A stretch of DNA of 64,000 nt from Pseudomonas putida (GTDB lineage Bacteria; Pseudomonadota; Gammaproteobacteria; Pseudomonadales; Pseudomonadaceae): NCBI RefSeq assembly GCF_028682635.1, contig NZ_JANHLK010000013.1:62001-126000 (forward strand), given 5' to 3'. Positions 43,775-52,187 of this stretch are shown piece by piece. Position numbers and translations under genes: made by a program. A model generated the notes under the pieces. That model had not been told where the DNA came from, did not search any database, and was given only the letters and a program-made list of their open reading frames with translations. Each line of letters opens with the position of its first letter. The stretch's first letter is position 1.

Positions 43775-45438
43775 GCGCCCTGCTCCGCCCATTGCACATA
43801 ACACACGGCAATCGGCATCCGGTGCTCATGACAGAACGCCAGCCAGCGCAGCTGGTTATCCTGCAGGCGATCCCCCGGTCCCTTGACTTCGATCATGCGG
43901 TAGGTTTTTTCCTGCGGCCAGAACTGGATCAGGTCCGGCATGCCCGCGCGATTAGCCTTGATGTCGAGCAACAAGCGGTTGAACCAGTGCTTGAGGTGCT
44001 CGGCCGGCAAGCAGTCCAACGCCTGCTCCAGCAACGCCTCGTTGAGTGCGCCCCAGAACACGAAGGGCGACTGTACCCCCCATTTTTCGGCATAACGCGC
44101 GCGAATGGTTGCACGATAGCGCCCGTCGTCGAGTTCGCCGAGGCAGGCCTGGAACAACTCGGCCCGGCGGCCATGGAAGTCTTCGCTCAACAGGTCCACC
44201 GGACCGCGCTGGAACGGATGGAAAAACGCCCCCGGCAGCGGGGCAAAAATCGCCGGCCAGCACAGCAGGCCGAACAGCGAGTTGATCAGGCTGTTTTCGA
44301 CGTAATGAACCGGTGCCGACTCTTCGCCCAGGTGCGCCTGTACATGGTCCTCGACCGACAACAAAGGGTCGATCCTGCTCAGTTGCAGGTCCAGGCGCAA
44401 CATCTCCCGGGGAGCCACACGCTTGACCGCCGGCCCGCCCAGCTTGCGCCGCAGCCTGGGCAGGACACGCAACAGGTGTTGCTGCTCCGCGGCGTTTTGC
44501 GGTGACTGTTCGGCCATACAAGCAAGGTCCAGGGCCAGCTGGTACTCGCCGCAACGCTCCAGCACCCGGATCATGCGCACCCGCGCGCCGGGATACGCGC
44601 AGTCACGGTACAGGCTCAACGCGGCAGGGAAATCACCGACGCGCTCGCACTCCTGGCCCATCTGGAACAACTGCTTGTCGCGGCGCCTCTGCAGCCAGGG
44701 ATTGCTCAGCGCCAGGCCGTTGATCTGCAGGGCGATGTCGGCCACTGCCTCGCCGGCCTCGAACAGTTGCTGGCACTGGTAGAGATACAGGCAGGCGTCG
44801 ACGTCCTCGCGGCTGCGCAAGCCCCGGGAATCATGGCTAAACTCGACTTTTTCATAGGTGAAGATACCCAGGTCCGCGAGGACGAATTCGGACCAGTCCT
44901 GGTAGACATTGCCGAAAAACATCAAGCGCAGGCGATCGCACAGGCCCATGATGGTCAGGCTGAACAAGCGGTCGTTCAGCGCCGGACACCAGTCGTCGAA
45001 GGGCTGCGCTTGAGGAAACTGCGCGCACAAATCCGGCAGCCAGTCGGTCTTTTTACCCTTGGGTTTAACAATCGCGTTGCCCAGGCATTGCAGTATTTCC
45101 GCCTTGAGCAACACTTCAAACAACGCCTCTACCGGTAACGGCTGGCGGTCGTCGAGCCAACCCAGCGCCAGCAATGGCAGGGCGGCGCTGGGGATGTCAC
45201 TGATCTCGGCGTAATACAGCTTGCTGGCCCTGAAATGAACGCCCTTGCGCATGACCATCCTGACCAGCAGCGCACGGGACTCGCGGGGCAAGCCATTGAA
45301 GTCGCGAATGAAGCGATGCTCTTCGTCGCTCAACACGTCGGCATAGCGATGCTCAAGCCAATCAAGCACTTGCATGAAGTTGTTGAGATAGTAGAACGGA
45401 TCGTCGAGAGGATTTGCAGTCACGGGAAAAAGGGCCAT
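43771..45438 (-). CDS. fan1: FAN1-type VRR-NUC nuclease
   Basis: This 555-aa protein has the bacterial FAN1 layout: a helical N-terminal DNA-binding part, a TPR-like middle (about 260-350, QMGQECERVGDFPAALSLYRDC) and a C-terminal VRR-NUC domain with the active-site residues D502 (GMPDL), E517 and K519 (IEVKG), then Q in DNQLRWL. FAN1 cuts flap and interstrand-crosslink DNA. The length matches P. aeruginosa FAN1 as I recall it (about 560 aa). The start is uncertain: 45438 or 45462, neither with a clear ribosome site. It is upstream of, and coupled to, the nuclease-helicase gene. Confidence 0.92.
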   Translation of the reverse strand: MALFPVTANPLDDPFYYLNNFMQVLDWLEHRYADVLSDEEHRFIRDFNGLPRESRALLVRMVMRKGVHFRASKLYYAEISDIPSAALPLLALGWLDDRQPLPVEALFEVLLKAEILQCLGNAIVKPKGKKTDWLPDLCAQFPQAQPFDDWCPALNDRLFSLTIMGLCDRLRLMFFGNVYQDWSEFVLADLGIFTYEKVEFSHDSRGLRSREDVDACLYLYQCQQLFEAGEAVADIALQINGLALSNPWLQRRRDKQLFQMGQECERVGDFPAALSLYRDCAYPGARVRMIRVLERCGEYQLALDLACMAEQSPQNAAEQQHLLRVLPRLRRKLGGPAVKRVAPREMLRLDLQLSRIDPLLSVEDHVQAHLGEESAPVHYVENSLINSLFGLLCWPAIFAPLPGAFFHPFQRGPVDLLSEDFHGRRAELFQACLGELDDGRYRATIRARYAEKWGVQSPFVFWGALNEALLEQALDCLPAEHLKHWFNRLLLDIKANRAGMPDLIQFWPQEKTYRMIEVKGPGDRLQDNQLRWLAFCHEHRMPIAVCYVQWAEQGA

Positions 45439-45633
45439 GTAGAGCGAGCACTGGTTATGCATACAGATACCAGTAACGCCCTGCCCCATGCAAACGGAAA
45501 AGGATAAGCGGCGGCGCTGTAAGGGTTTTTTATCCCGGGCAGCGAACTTTCCGCCGTTCCATCGCACCAATCGCCATGGAGCTGCACTCGCTTGCGGCAG
45601 CCGTCCGGTTTCAATGAACAATGAGAGGTGACT

Positions 45634-45858
45634 ATGAACATCAAGACTCTGGGTTTTCCCCTGGCGGTAGCAGCCTTTTTTGCCCTGGCTGGCTGCTCGA
45701 CACCCACGGTGGTTACCCTGCAGAACGGCACCCAGTACCTGACCAAGGACATGCCGAAAACCAAGAACAAGGATGGCTTCTACGAGTTCGAGGATATTTC
45801 CGGGGCGACGGTGAAGGTCAAGGCTGATGATGTGGCGACGATTCGCCAGGAAGACTGA
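45634..45858 (+). CDS. YgdI/YgdR-family small lipoprotein
   Basis: This 74-aa lipoprotein has a signal with lipobox LAGC (cysteine at residue 21) and the DUF903 pattern VVTLQNGTQYLTKDMPK ... KVKADDVATI, which is a small SH3-like beta fold. Enterobacterial relatives are YgdI and YgdR; their role is not well known. AGAGG precedes the ATG at 45634. It stands alone, divergent from FAN1. Confidence 0.88.
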   Translation: MNIKTLGFPLAVAAFFALAGCSTPTVVTLQNGTQYLTKDMPKTKNKDGFYEFEDISGATVKVKADDVATIRQED

Positions 45859-45985
45859 GAAGCAGACCGCACTGCCTGTGCGCCAGACCTTGGAATGTGA
45901 CAACGCCTTGATGGCTTGCGTCAGGCGTTGGGGCGCGCGCTCAAGACAACCCTGAGTTGACGCCCCTGCATCGGTTTGGCAATAG

Positions 45986-46480
45986 TCAAATATTCTTAGA
46001 ACAATTATTCATCACTCGATGATAGGCGCGTTCGCCGGTGTGCTCAAATTCCGCACGGACATCATACTGTTGTCCGTATTTGTTTTCGGTCAGGAATGAT
46101 AAGGCCCCCTCAATCTTTGGTCCATGATTTATAAACTCAACGTTTCCGCGTTCTCCTGCGAACTGAAAAGCAGGATCACGTGGGTAAACGAGATGAAATT
46201 TAAACACACCGCCATCTGGGTAGCTGTAGCGACCTGTAGGCGCGTCTTTATCGTTAAGCTGGAACTCTATTCTGAAGACGCCCTCTCCATCCATAGGCTG
46301 ATGGCCAAATACTAGAAGCTTCCAATCCGGGGTTGACTCTCGGTAGACGAATTTAGTGTCGAAATGGAAAACCTGATCATTGTTAACGCCCCTAATTGTG
46401 CCTTTCATCATGTTGATAGATTGGCGTTTTGATTTAAGGGCGACGTTGCGGGTTGAGGGTTTTGAATGATCGTTGACCAT
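45986..46480 (-). CDS. AT-rich hypothetical protein, 164 aa
   Basis: I do not recognise a named family. The protein has no signal peptide and no membrane segment. It contains aromatic-rich beta-like stretches (VFHFDTKFVYRE, DGGVFKFHLVYPRDPAFQFAG) and one cysteine near the end. GGAG at 8 bases supports the ATG at 46480. Its base composition is visibly more AT-rich than both neighbours, and the 356 bases upstream (46481-46836) are AT-rich as well with nothing else recognised in them. This suggests acquired DNA. Confidence 0.65.
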   Translation of the reverse strand: MVNDHSKPSTRNVALKSKRQSINMMKGTIRGVNNDQVFHFDTKFVYRESTPDWKLLVFGHQPMDGEGVFRIEFQLNDKDAPTGRYSYPDGGVFKFHLVYPRDPAFQFAGERGNVEFINHGPKIEGALSFLTENKYGQQYDVRAEFEHTGERAYHRVMNNCSKNI

Positions 46481-46836
46481 CAGAGCTGCTCCAATTGATT
46501 CCAAAGACTGGACGAGCTGTCCAGGTCAAGGGATTACAAATGAAATTCTCTGGTTGCACACCTGACAGAAATGACGGTTTTAAATGCTAAATTGGCATTA
46601 AAACGCTCCAAACGCCTCACAATGACAAAAAATATGTAGATGTGCTGCATGTGTAAAACAAAAATCAACACCACCCCTGTCTTTCACTCAATTTCTAGCC
46701 TTCACGCACTCTGGGTGTGGCAGGTTCCGCACACTGGCTTAAACTGCGATACAGCCCATGCGCAGGAACGAGGGTGAACGGGCTCGATGGATTCGGTTGC
46801 ACCACACGCTCACGCATTGATCCGGGTGAAACCTGC

Positions 46837-47493
46837 ATGAAAATGGTCACGCCCCTATTGGCCTCTCTCTTTGTCGCCACCCTGTGCGCGACAGCGAGCA
46901 CGCATGCAGCTACTAAAACACCCCCTCCTATCTTCAAAACCAGCTTCGACTGCGCCCAGACCCGGGAGTCGGTCGAAAAACTGATTTGTCGCGATGCCCA
47001 ACTGGCGCAAATGGACAGGGAGCTGCAACGCCTTTATCTGCTGGCGCTCACGGATGCACATTCGGTACCGCCTCCGAACAAAGTCGAGCTTGATCAGCAG
47101 TTCTGGGCCCACGCCCGCAATCAGTGTGCCGGGACGCAAGCCAAGGCATGCACGATCCGCAGCTACGTCGAGCGCGCGCACCTGTTACGTCAAGGTTCGG
47201 CGATTGCCCGGACCAAGGATCCCAGCAGGCTCACCGAAGGCCCCGTCGCCTATCGTTGCACCGGGTTTAACGGGGTGCTCACTGCAACCTTCTTCAATGC
47301 AGAGCCGGGTGTCGTCTACCTGAAATGGGCCAACGCCTCAGTCATCCTTGACCAGGTGTCGAACTATTCCGGCACCCAGTACAAGGGCAAGGACTTTCGA
47401 GGCGACTACAGCTTCTGGCAAAACGGCAGCGAGACCCTTTTACAAATGCCGGGCTCCGGAGCAATGACTTGTACGGTCGATCCGGCAGCTTGA
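46837..47493 (+). CDS. LprI-MliC two-domain lysozyme inhibitor-like protein
   Basis: This 218-aa exported protein has a signal peptide with no lipobox (cleavage after STHA). Residues about 35-115 match the LprI/DUF1311 pattern (DCAQTRESVEKLICRDAQLAQMDRELQRLYLLAL ... QFWAHARNQC). Residues about 140-215 match MliC, the inhibitor of c-type lysozyme (YRCTGFNGVLTATFFN, SGTQYKGKDFRGDYSFWQNGSETLL and AMTCTV). Both domains are lysozyme-inhibitor folds. MliC proteins are usually single-domain lipoproteins of about 125 aa. It is adjacent to the AT-rich segment. Confidence 0.8.
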   Translation: MKMVTPLLASLFVATLCATASTHAATKTPPPIFKTSFDCAQTRESVEKLICRDAQLAQMDRELQRLYLLALTDAHSVPPPNKVELDQQFWAHARNQCAGTQAKACTIRSYVERAHLLRQGSAIARTKDPSRLTEGPVAYRCTGFNGVLTATFFNAEPGVVYLKWANASVILDQVSNYSGTQYKGKDFRGDYSFWQNGSETLLQMPGSGAMTCTVDPAA

Positions 47494-47556
47494 TCTGCGT
47501 CGCGCTGCTTTGAAAGGCAACCGGGACGTTCTGTCCCGATGGCCAGGGTGAGGTTT

Positions 47557-48642
47557 TCAACTGCCGGTGCGAATCTTGTTCCAGACTCGCGTGCGAATCC
47601 GGTCTATGTTCAACGGCATCGCCTCAAGCGCAAACAGTTTCCCCATCATGTCCGGGCTCGGATAAACCTTGGTGTCATTCTTGATGTCCGGGTCGATCAG
47701 GCTGTCGGCCTGTTCGTTGCCGTTGGCGTAGTGCACATGGTTACTGATGCTGGCCATGACGTCTGGCCGCAGCAGGTAGTTCATGAAGGCGTAACCGGCC
47801 TTTTCATCCGGGGCGTCCACGGGCATGGCAACCATATCGAACCAGATGGCGGCGCCTTCCTTGGGAATCGCGTAGCCGATCTCTATGCCGTTGTTGGCTT
47901 CCCTGGCGCGGTTTTCCGCTTGCAGGATGTCGCCGGAGAAACCGACTGCCACGCAGACATCACCGTTGGCAAGGTCACTGGTGTACTTGGATGAGTGGAA
48001 ATAGCTGACATAAGGCCGCACTTTGAGCAGCAGCGCTTCGGCTTTCTTGTAGTCTTCCGGGTTTTTGCTGTGGTGTGGCAGACCCAGGTAGTTAAGTGCC
48101 GCAGGGAGTAGTTCCGGGCCATTGTCGAGGATCGCCACGCCGCACTTCTGCAGCTTCTGCATGTTCTCGGGTTTGAAGATCAGGTCCCAGGAATCCACTG
48201 GCGCGTTTTCGCCAAGGACCGCCTTGACCTTGGCTATGTTGTAGCCAATGCCGGTACTGCCCCACAGGTAAGGGAAACCGTGTTCGTTCCCCGGATCGTT
48301 GCCCTGCAACGCCTTGAGTAACACCGGGTTGAGGTTGTTCCAGTTGGGCAACTGCGCCTTGTCGAGCTTTTTCAGGGCGCCGCCTTCAATTTGCCGCGCC
48401 ATGAAGTGGTTGGACGGGAACACCACGTCGTACCCTGACCTTCCGGTCATCAACTTGCCATCGAGGGTTTCATTGCTGTCGTAGACGTCGTAGGTGAAGG
48501 CAACGCCGGTCTCTTTCTGGAAGTTCTTCGTGGTGTCCGGCGCGATGTAGTCCGACCAGTTGTAGATCTTGACGGTCTCGGCCGCCTGGCTGATGGCAGC
48601 GCACAGCATCAGCGGCGCCAGGACTAGTGACTTTGGGGACAT
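47557..48642 (-). CDS. PotF/SpuD-like polyamine substrate-binding protein, second copy
   Basis: This 361-aa periplasmic protein has a signal peptide (cleavage after SQAAE near 21) and the same family marks as the protein at 11242: VKIYNWSDYIAPD, YDVYDSNETLDGKLMTGRSGYDVVFPSNHFMARQ and FPYLWGSTGIGYN. The two share about half their residues. No permease gene is near. The cupin and FAD oxidase genes lie upstream on the same strand, so it is likely the last gene of a small amine-use operon. Confidence 0.92.
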   Translation of the reverse strand: MSPKSLVLAPLMLCAAISQAAETVKIYNWSDYIAPDTTKNFQKETGVAFTYDVYDSNETLDGKLMTGRSGYDVVFPSNHFMARQIEGGALKKLDKAQLPNWNNLNPVLLKALQGNDPGNEHGFPYLWGSTGIGYNIAKVKAVLGENAPVDSWDLIFKPENMQKLQKCGVAILDNGPELLPAALNYLGLPHHSKNPEDYKKAEALLLKVRPYVSYFHSSKYTSDLANGDVCVAVGFSGDILQAENRAREANNGIEIGYAIPKEGAAIWFDMVAMPVDAPDEKAGYAFMNYLLRPDVMASISNHVHYANGNEQADSLIDPDIKNDTKVYPSPDMMGKLFALEAMPLNIDRIRTRVWNKIRTGS

Positions 48643-48705
48643 GGGTCGATTCCTGTGGGGCTGTTTTTGTTGTTGGAGTTCGGCAGGCAATCAAGGGACC
48701 TGCGT

Positions 48706-49047
48706 TCAGAAAATCAGGACGTACGTCTTGCGCACGGTTTCCTGGATATCCCAGACGCCGAGGCTATTGGCCGGCAACATCAGGGCGTCGCCCGCTTCGA
48801 TGTGCAGGGTTTCACCTTCGTCCGGGGTGAAGGTGCAGCGCCCCTGGATGAAGTGACAGAATTCCTGGGCGACGATCTGCCGCCGCCAGCGTCCCGGGGT
48901 GCATTCCCAGACGCCGGTCTCGACGCCGTCGTCGCGTTCGACGCTGGTGGTCGAAGCCACCGCCACCGGCGTGCCCAAAGGCACGGCGACCGGGTTCGAC
49001 TCTTGCAGTTGCAGGGTGGCGGTGTTCTTGAATTGAGTGATGCGCAT
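48706..49047 (-). CDS. Small cupin-domain protein
   Basis: This 113-aa protein is a single cupin (EFCHFIQGRCTFTPDEGETLHIEAGDALMLPANSLGVWDIQETVRKTYVLIF), a fold used by small sugar- or amine-binding proteins and metal enzymes. Similar cupins sit next to polyamine binding proteins and DAO oxidases, so it may bind an amine or scavenge a product. It lies 30 bases downstream of the FAD oxidase gene and 63 upstream of the binding protein. Confidence 0.82.
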   Translation of the reverse strand: MRITQFKNTATLQLQESNPVAVPLGTPVAVASTTSVERDDGVETGVWECTPGRWRRQIVAQEFCHFIQGRCTFTPDEGETLHIEAGDALMLPANSLGVWDIQETVRKTYVLIF

Positions 49048-49077
49048 GGGAGTACCTGTCAGTGAAGAAAACGCTGT

Positions 49078-50484
49078 TTAGTGCATGAAACCTTCCATGA
49101 ACCCTGCAACCCCGCTGGCGAGCTTTCGCCGCCAGGGCGCGCTGGTTGGGTTGGCCAGGGTCTGGTCTTCATGGACGAAGCTGCGGATGATCGCGTTGTA
49201 GCCGAGCCAGCGGCAGGGTTCGGGCTCCCAGGCCTTGAGTGCGTTCAGTCCACCCCGGGTTAACACCCAAGGCTGCCGGACCCGCTCGGTGTCGCGTTGC
49301 AGGATCAGGTCGGCCAGGGTCCTGCCGCCCAGGTTGCTGGCGCCGACGCCCTCCCCGCCATAACCGCCGGACACGGCGATGCCGCTGGCCTGGTCGCACA
49401 GCATGTGTGGCTTGAAATGCCGCGACATACCCAGGTTGCCGCCCCAGCCATGGGTGATCTGCACATTGCGCAGCTGTGGGAAGAGTTCGCCGAACAGATA
49501 CCGGCGCAATTCGATTTCGCTGTGCGTCAGGTCGAAGTCATGGCGCAGCCTGCCGGCAAACTGGTAGCCGCCACGGGCGCCGAAGATCAACCGGTTGTCT
49601 GCCGTGCGTTGGCCGTAGGTGACCTGACGGCTGCTTTCGCTGAAAGCCTGGCCACGACTCAGGCCGATTTCGTCCCAGGTGGCGGCCGACAATGGCTCGG
49701 TGGCCACGATCAGGCTTTGCACCGGTAACTGATAACGCCCCAACGGCGGCAAGGTCACCGAATAGCCTTCGACCGCCGGCACCACCCAGCGGCTGCGCAC
49801 CGAGGCCCGGGGCGTACGCAGGCTGCCGGACTGCCAATGATTCACCGGGCTGTTCTCGTAGATCCTGACGCCCAGGCGCTCGACCGCTCGCGCCAGCCCG
49901 CGGACCAGTTTCGCCGGGTGCAGGGTCGCGACGTGTGGCGCGTAGATACCACCGTAAGGTTTGGCCACGCGGATCTGTTGCGCCAAGTGTTCCGGGCTCA
50001 ACCAGCGGTAATCGTTCTCGTTGAGCCCCTGGCTGTACAGCTTGTCCAGGTACTGGCGCAGGCTGGCCTCCTGCTCGGGATAGCGGGCTGCGCAATAAAG
50101 CGCGCCACCCTTGCGATAATCGCAGTCGATGCCTTCACGATCGATGACGTTTTTCACTTCATCGGGAATGCCATGAAGCAAATCGTAAGAGGCGCGACGT
50201 TGCTCGGGTGACGAGGCGGCAAGCAGCCGGTCTTCGCCCAGCAGATTGCCCATCAACCACCCGCCATTGCGCCCCGAGGCGCCAAAGCCGGCGGTTTGCG
50301 CCTCGATGATGACGATGTTCAGGTCGGGCGCCTGGCGCTTGAGGTAGTACGCGGTCCAGAGCCCGGTATACCCCGCGCCGATAATGGCGACGTCGACGTC
50401 CAGATCCTGTTCCAGCGCCGCACGCGCCACCAGGGGCTCGTCGAGCTGGTCCATCCACAAACTGATAGTGCGCCACGCCGACAT
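49078..50484 (-). CDS. DAO-family FAD-dependent oxidoreductase (PuuB-like)
   Basis: This 468-aa enzyme has the FAD motif VAIIGAGYTGLWTAYYLKRQ (about 31-50) and FGASGRNGGWLMGN, then a C-terminal GWGGNLGMSRHFKPHM and GGYGGEGVGASN. It belongs to the same DAO/PuuB-type group as the protein at 12327 and should oxidise an amine or amino acid. The start at 50484 avoids five codons (MAESC) that could also be used. It is divergent from nothing; the AraC-type gene follows upstream on the same strand after 50 bases. Confidence 0.88.
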   Translation of the reverse strand: MSAWRTISLWMDQLDEPLVARAALEQDLDVDVAIIGAGYTGLWTAYYLKRQAPDLNIVIIEAQTAGFGASGRNGGWLMGNLLGEDRLLAASSPEQRRASYDLLHGIPDEVKNVIDREGIDCDYRKGGALYCAARYPEQEASLRQYLDKLYSQGLNENDYRWLSPEHLAQQIRVAKPYGGIYAPHVATLHPAKLVRGLARAVERLGVRIYENSPVNHWQSGSLRTPRASVRSRWVVPAVEGYSVTLPPLGRYQLPVQSLIVATEPLSAATWDEIGLSRGQAFSESSRQVTYGQRTADNRLIFGARGGYQFAGRLRHDFDLTHSEIELRRYLFGELFPQLRNVQITHGWGGNLGMSRHFKPHMLCDQASGIAVSGGYGGEGVGASNLGGRTLADLILQRDTERVRQPWVLTRGGLNALKAWEPEPCRWLGYNAIIRSFVHEDQTLANPTSAPWRRKLASGVAGFMEGFMH

Positions 50485-50534
50485 GCAAGACTCCGCCACT
50501 CAGACTTCGATGGCGTTGATCCTAATGCGCGGGC

Positions 50535-51350
50535 TCAGGCACTGTCTTGCGCGCGTGCACGCAAGGAAATCTGTTTGACGTAGGCCTTGGGCGACAGGCC
50601 TGTGTGCTGGCGGAAACAGCTGTAGAACGCCGACAGGGAATTGAACCCGGCGGCGAACGCCAGCTCGTCGATACGCACCGGTGGCGTGGCATTGTCCAGG
50701 GCGCTGAGCAGGTGCTGCAGCCGTGCCTGGTTGACGTAGCGATAGAAGCTCTGCCCCAGCACCTGGTTGAGCAGATAGGAAATCTGGTTGCGACTGTACC
50801 CGCACTCCTGCGCCACCCGCTGCAGGTCGAGCTCAGGGTCGAGATAAGGCTGCTGGCGTTGGAAGTACTGTTGCAGGTCGTCGGCCATGAAGCTCAACTG
50901 CCGCGGCGACAGGCCCAGCCGACTGACCGCCGGGCGCTGGCTGGCGGTGTTTTTGCCGGTTGGCTGTTCGTGAACCAGCGAAGCGTATTCGTTGACCCGC
51001 CAGATCAGCCCGTCCTTCACAGTGATCGCTTCACTGGCGCGAAACGACACCAACCCCTCACCGCCGCGCAGGGTGATGCGGTACTGGATGAACGCAGTGT
51101 TGCCGTCCAGGCGGATGCGGTCCGTGTGTTCCAGGGCTTCGTCCGGGTCACGGGGCATGCTGCTGTGCACATAGTCCCGCAACTCAGCCAGCCCCATCAC
51201 CCGGTTCTGGAAAAAATCGCTGTATTGGACTTCGGGGTGATACAGCGCCATGACCCCGTCCAGATCGCGGTGTTTCCAGCGCAAGTGATAACGCATGACC
51301 GTCTCGCCCGTGGCCTGGGTTTGCAGCGGGCCATCATCCTCGGCATGCAT
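50535..51350 (-). CDS. SnoaL/NTF2-AraC fusion regulator
   Basis: This 271-aa protein couples an N-terminal NTF2/SnoaL-like domain (about 10-115: GVMALYHPEVQYSDFFQNRVMGLAELRDYV ... LVSFRASEAITVKDGLIWRVNEYASLV) to a C-terminal AraC HTH pair (about 165-260: LDLQRVAQECGYSRNQISYLL ... IDELAFAAGFNSLSAFYSCFRQHTGLSPKAYVKQ). The N-terminal pocket likely binds the inducer, in place of the usual cupin. It is first in the minus-strand run, so it probably controls the FAD oxidase, cupin and binding protein genes. Confidence 0.85.
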   Translation of the reverse strand: MHAEDDGPLQTQATGETVMRYHLRWKHRDLDGVMALYHPEVQYSDFFQNRVMGLAELRDYVHSSMPRDPDEALEHTDRIRLDGNTAFIQYRITLRGGEGLVSFRASEAITVKDGLIWRVNEYASLVHEQPTGKNTASQRPAVSRLGLSPRQLSFMADDLQQYFQRQQPYLDPELDLQRVAQECGYSRNQISYLLNQVLGQSFYRYVNQARLQHLLSALDNATPPVRIDELAFAAGFNSLSAFYSCFRQHTGLSPKAYVKQISLRARAQDSA

Positions 51351-51610
51351 GGTAAGTCTCGTTAAAAAGTGCCGAGCTTGCCCAAGTTTGCCCGCGCCTT
51401 CAATGGCTAACAGTGGCTGGCCATTGCGCAAACGTTGGCGCACGTGACCTGCATCAAAAGAATCGCAGCAATTGCCAAACGGCCTGAAAAAAACACATTT
51501 TTTTCACATCCAGCTGCTACTTTTAAAGACTGTCACTGGTTGAGCCAATGAAGGCTCTTCCCACCTAACGTGAGCTAACGGAAGCGCTCGATAAAGAAGG
51601 CGGGCAACAC

Positions 51611-51883
51611 ATGAATAGAGGGTTCAGCAAGGTCACTTTTCCAAATGCCTGCCAGCTGATGCGCTGGCATTTCCATCCCATGGGTTTCGAGGCAAGCATG
51701 GACGCCCCGGGCAGCATGATTGCCCGTTTGTTTGATCGGGCCAGTGGCGAGACCATGATCGCCATCGCCGGTATCCCCTGTTCGACGGTCATGAATGCCG
51801 CAGACGTCGAGCGAATAATCGAAGCCGTGGAGGATGAGCTTGAAGCGTTCATTCCTCCGGTGGCCCTCAGGAGTTATGCCTGA
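51611..51883 (+). CDS. DUF1652 protein
   Basis: This 90-aa protein is of the DUF1652 family, common in Pseudomonas and without known function (LMRWHFHPMGFEASMDAPGSMIARLFDRASGETMIAIAGIPCSTV). It has its own strong terminator at 51903. It is a single gene, divergent from the AraC gene at 51350, and the 260 bases between them have no other recognised feature. Confidence 0.82.
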   Translation: MNRGFSKVTFPNACQLMRWHFHPMGFEASMDAPGSMIARLFDRASGETMIAIAGIPCSTVMNAADVERIIEAVEDELEAFIPPVALRSYA

Positions 51884-51902
51884 AGGCAGGCCTTCCCCAT
51901 CC

Positions 51903-51937
51903 AAAAGCCCACGATATGGTGGGCTTTTTTGTTTTTT
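51903..51937 (+). terminator. Rho-independent terminator after DUF1652
   Basis: Perfect 10-bp stem AAAAGCCCAC (51903-51912) with GTGGGCTTTT (51919-51928), a 6-base loop and a T-rich tail TTTGTTTTTT. It lies 20 bases after the DUF1652 stop. Confidence 0.9.
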
Positions 51938-51980
51938 ACAGAATTATGGATTGGGGTGCAGACCGTCTCCCGAGGATCAA

Positions 51981-52155
51981 CTGTAGGAGCTGGCTTGCCA
52001 GCGAAGGCGGCCTCACAGCCGAACCATCACTCGCGGATGTACCCGATCAACTGTGGGAGCGGGCTCATCTGTACAACGCATTCATTCAGATGGGACGCGT
52101 CATCGTTGTCGACCATCGCTGCGATGCGGCGACCCGACAAGCCAGCTCCTACAGG
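51981..52155. repeat. Composite, partly decayed REP cluster
   Basis: Three REP-like arms: CTGTAGGAGCTGGCTTGCCAGCGAAGG at 51981, a broken CTGTGGGAGCGGGCTCATC near 52050, and an inverted ACAAGCCAGCTCCTACAGG ending at 52155. With the terminator at 51903, it fills the 304 bases between DUF1652 and the helicase. Confidence 0.8.
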
Positions 52156-52187
52156 AGATCGGGTACGGCCGCGGGAGATTGAATGGA

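Noticed and set aside
45859..45985. Terminator hairpin AACGCCT...AGGCGTT after the small lipoprotein
   Set aside because: The 7-bp stem has a long loop and no T run, so it is not strong enough to call.
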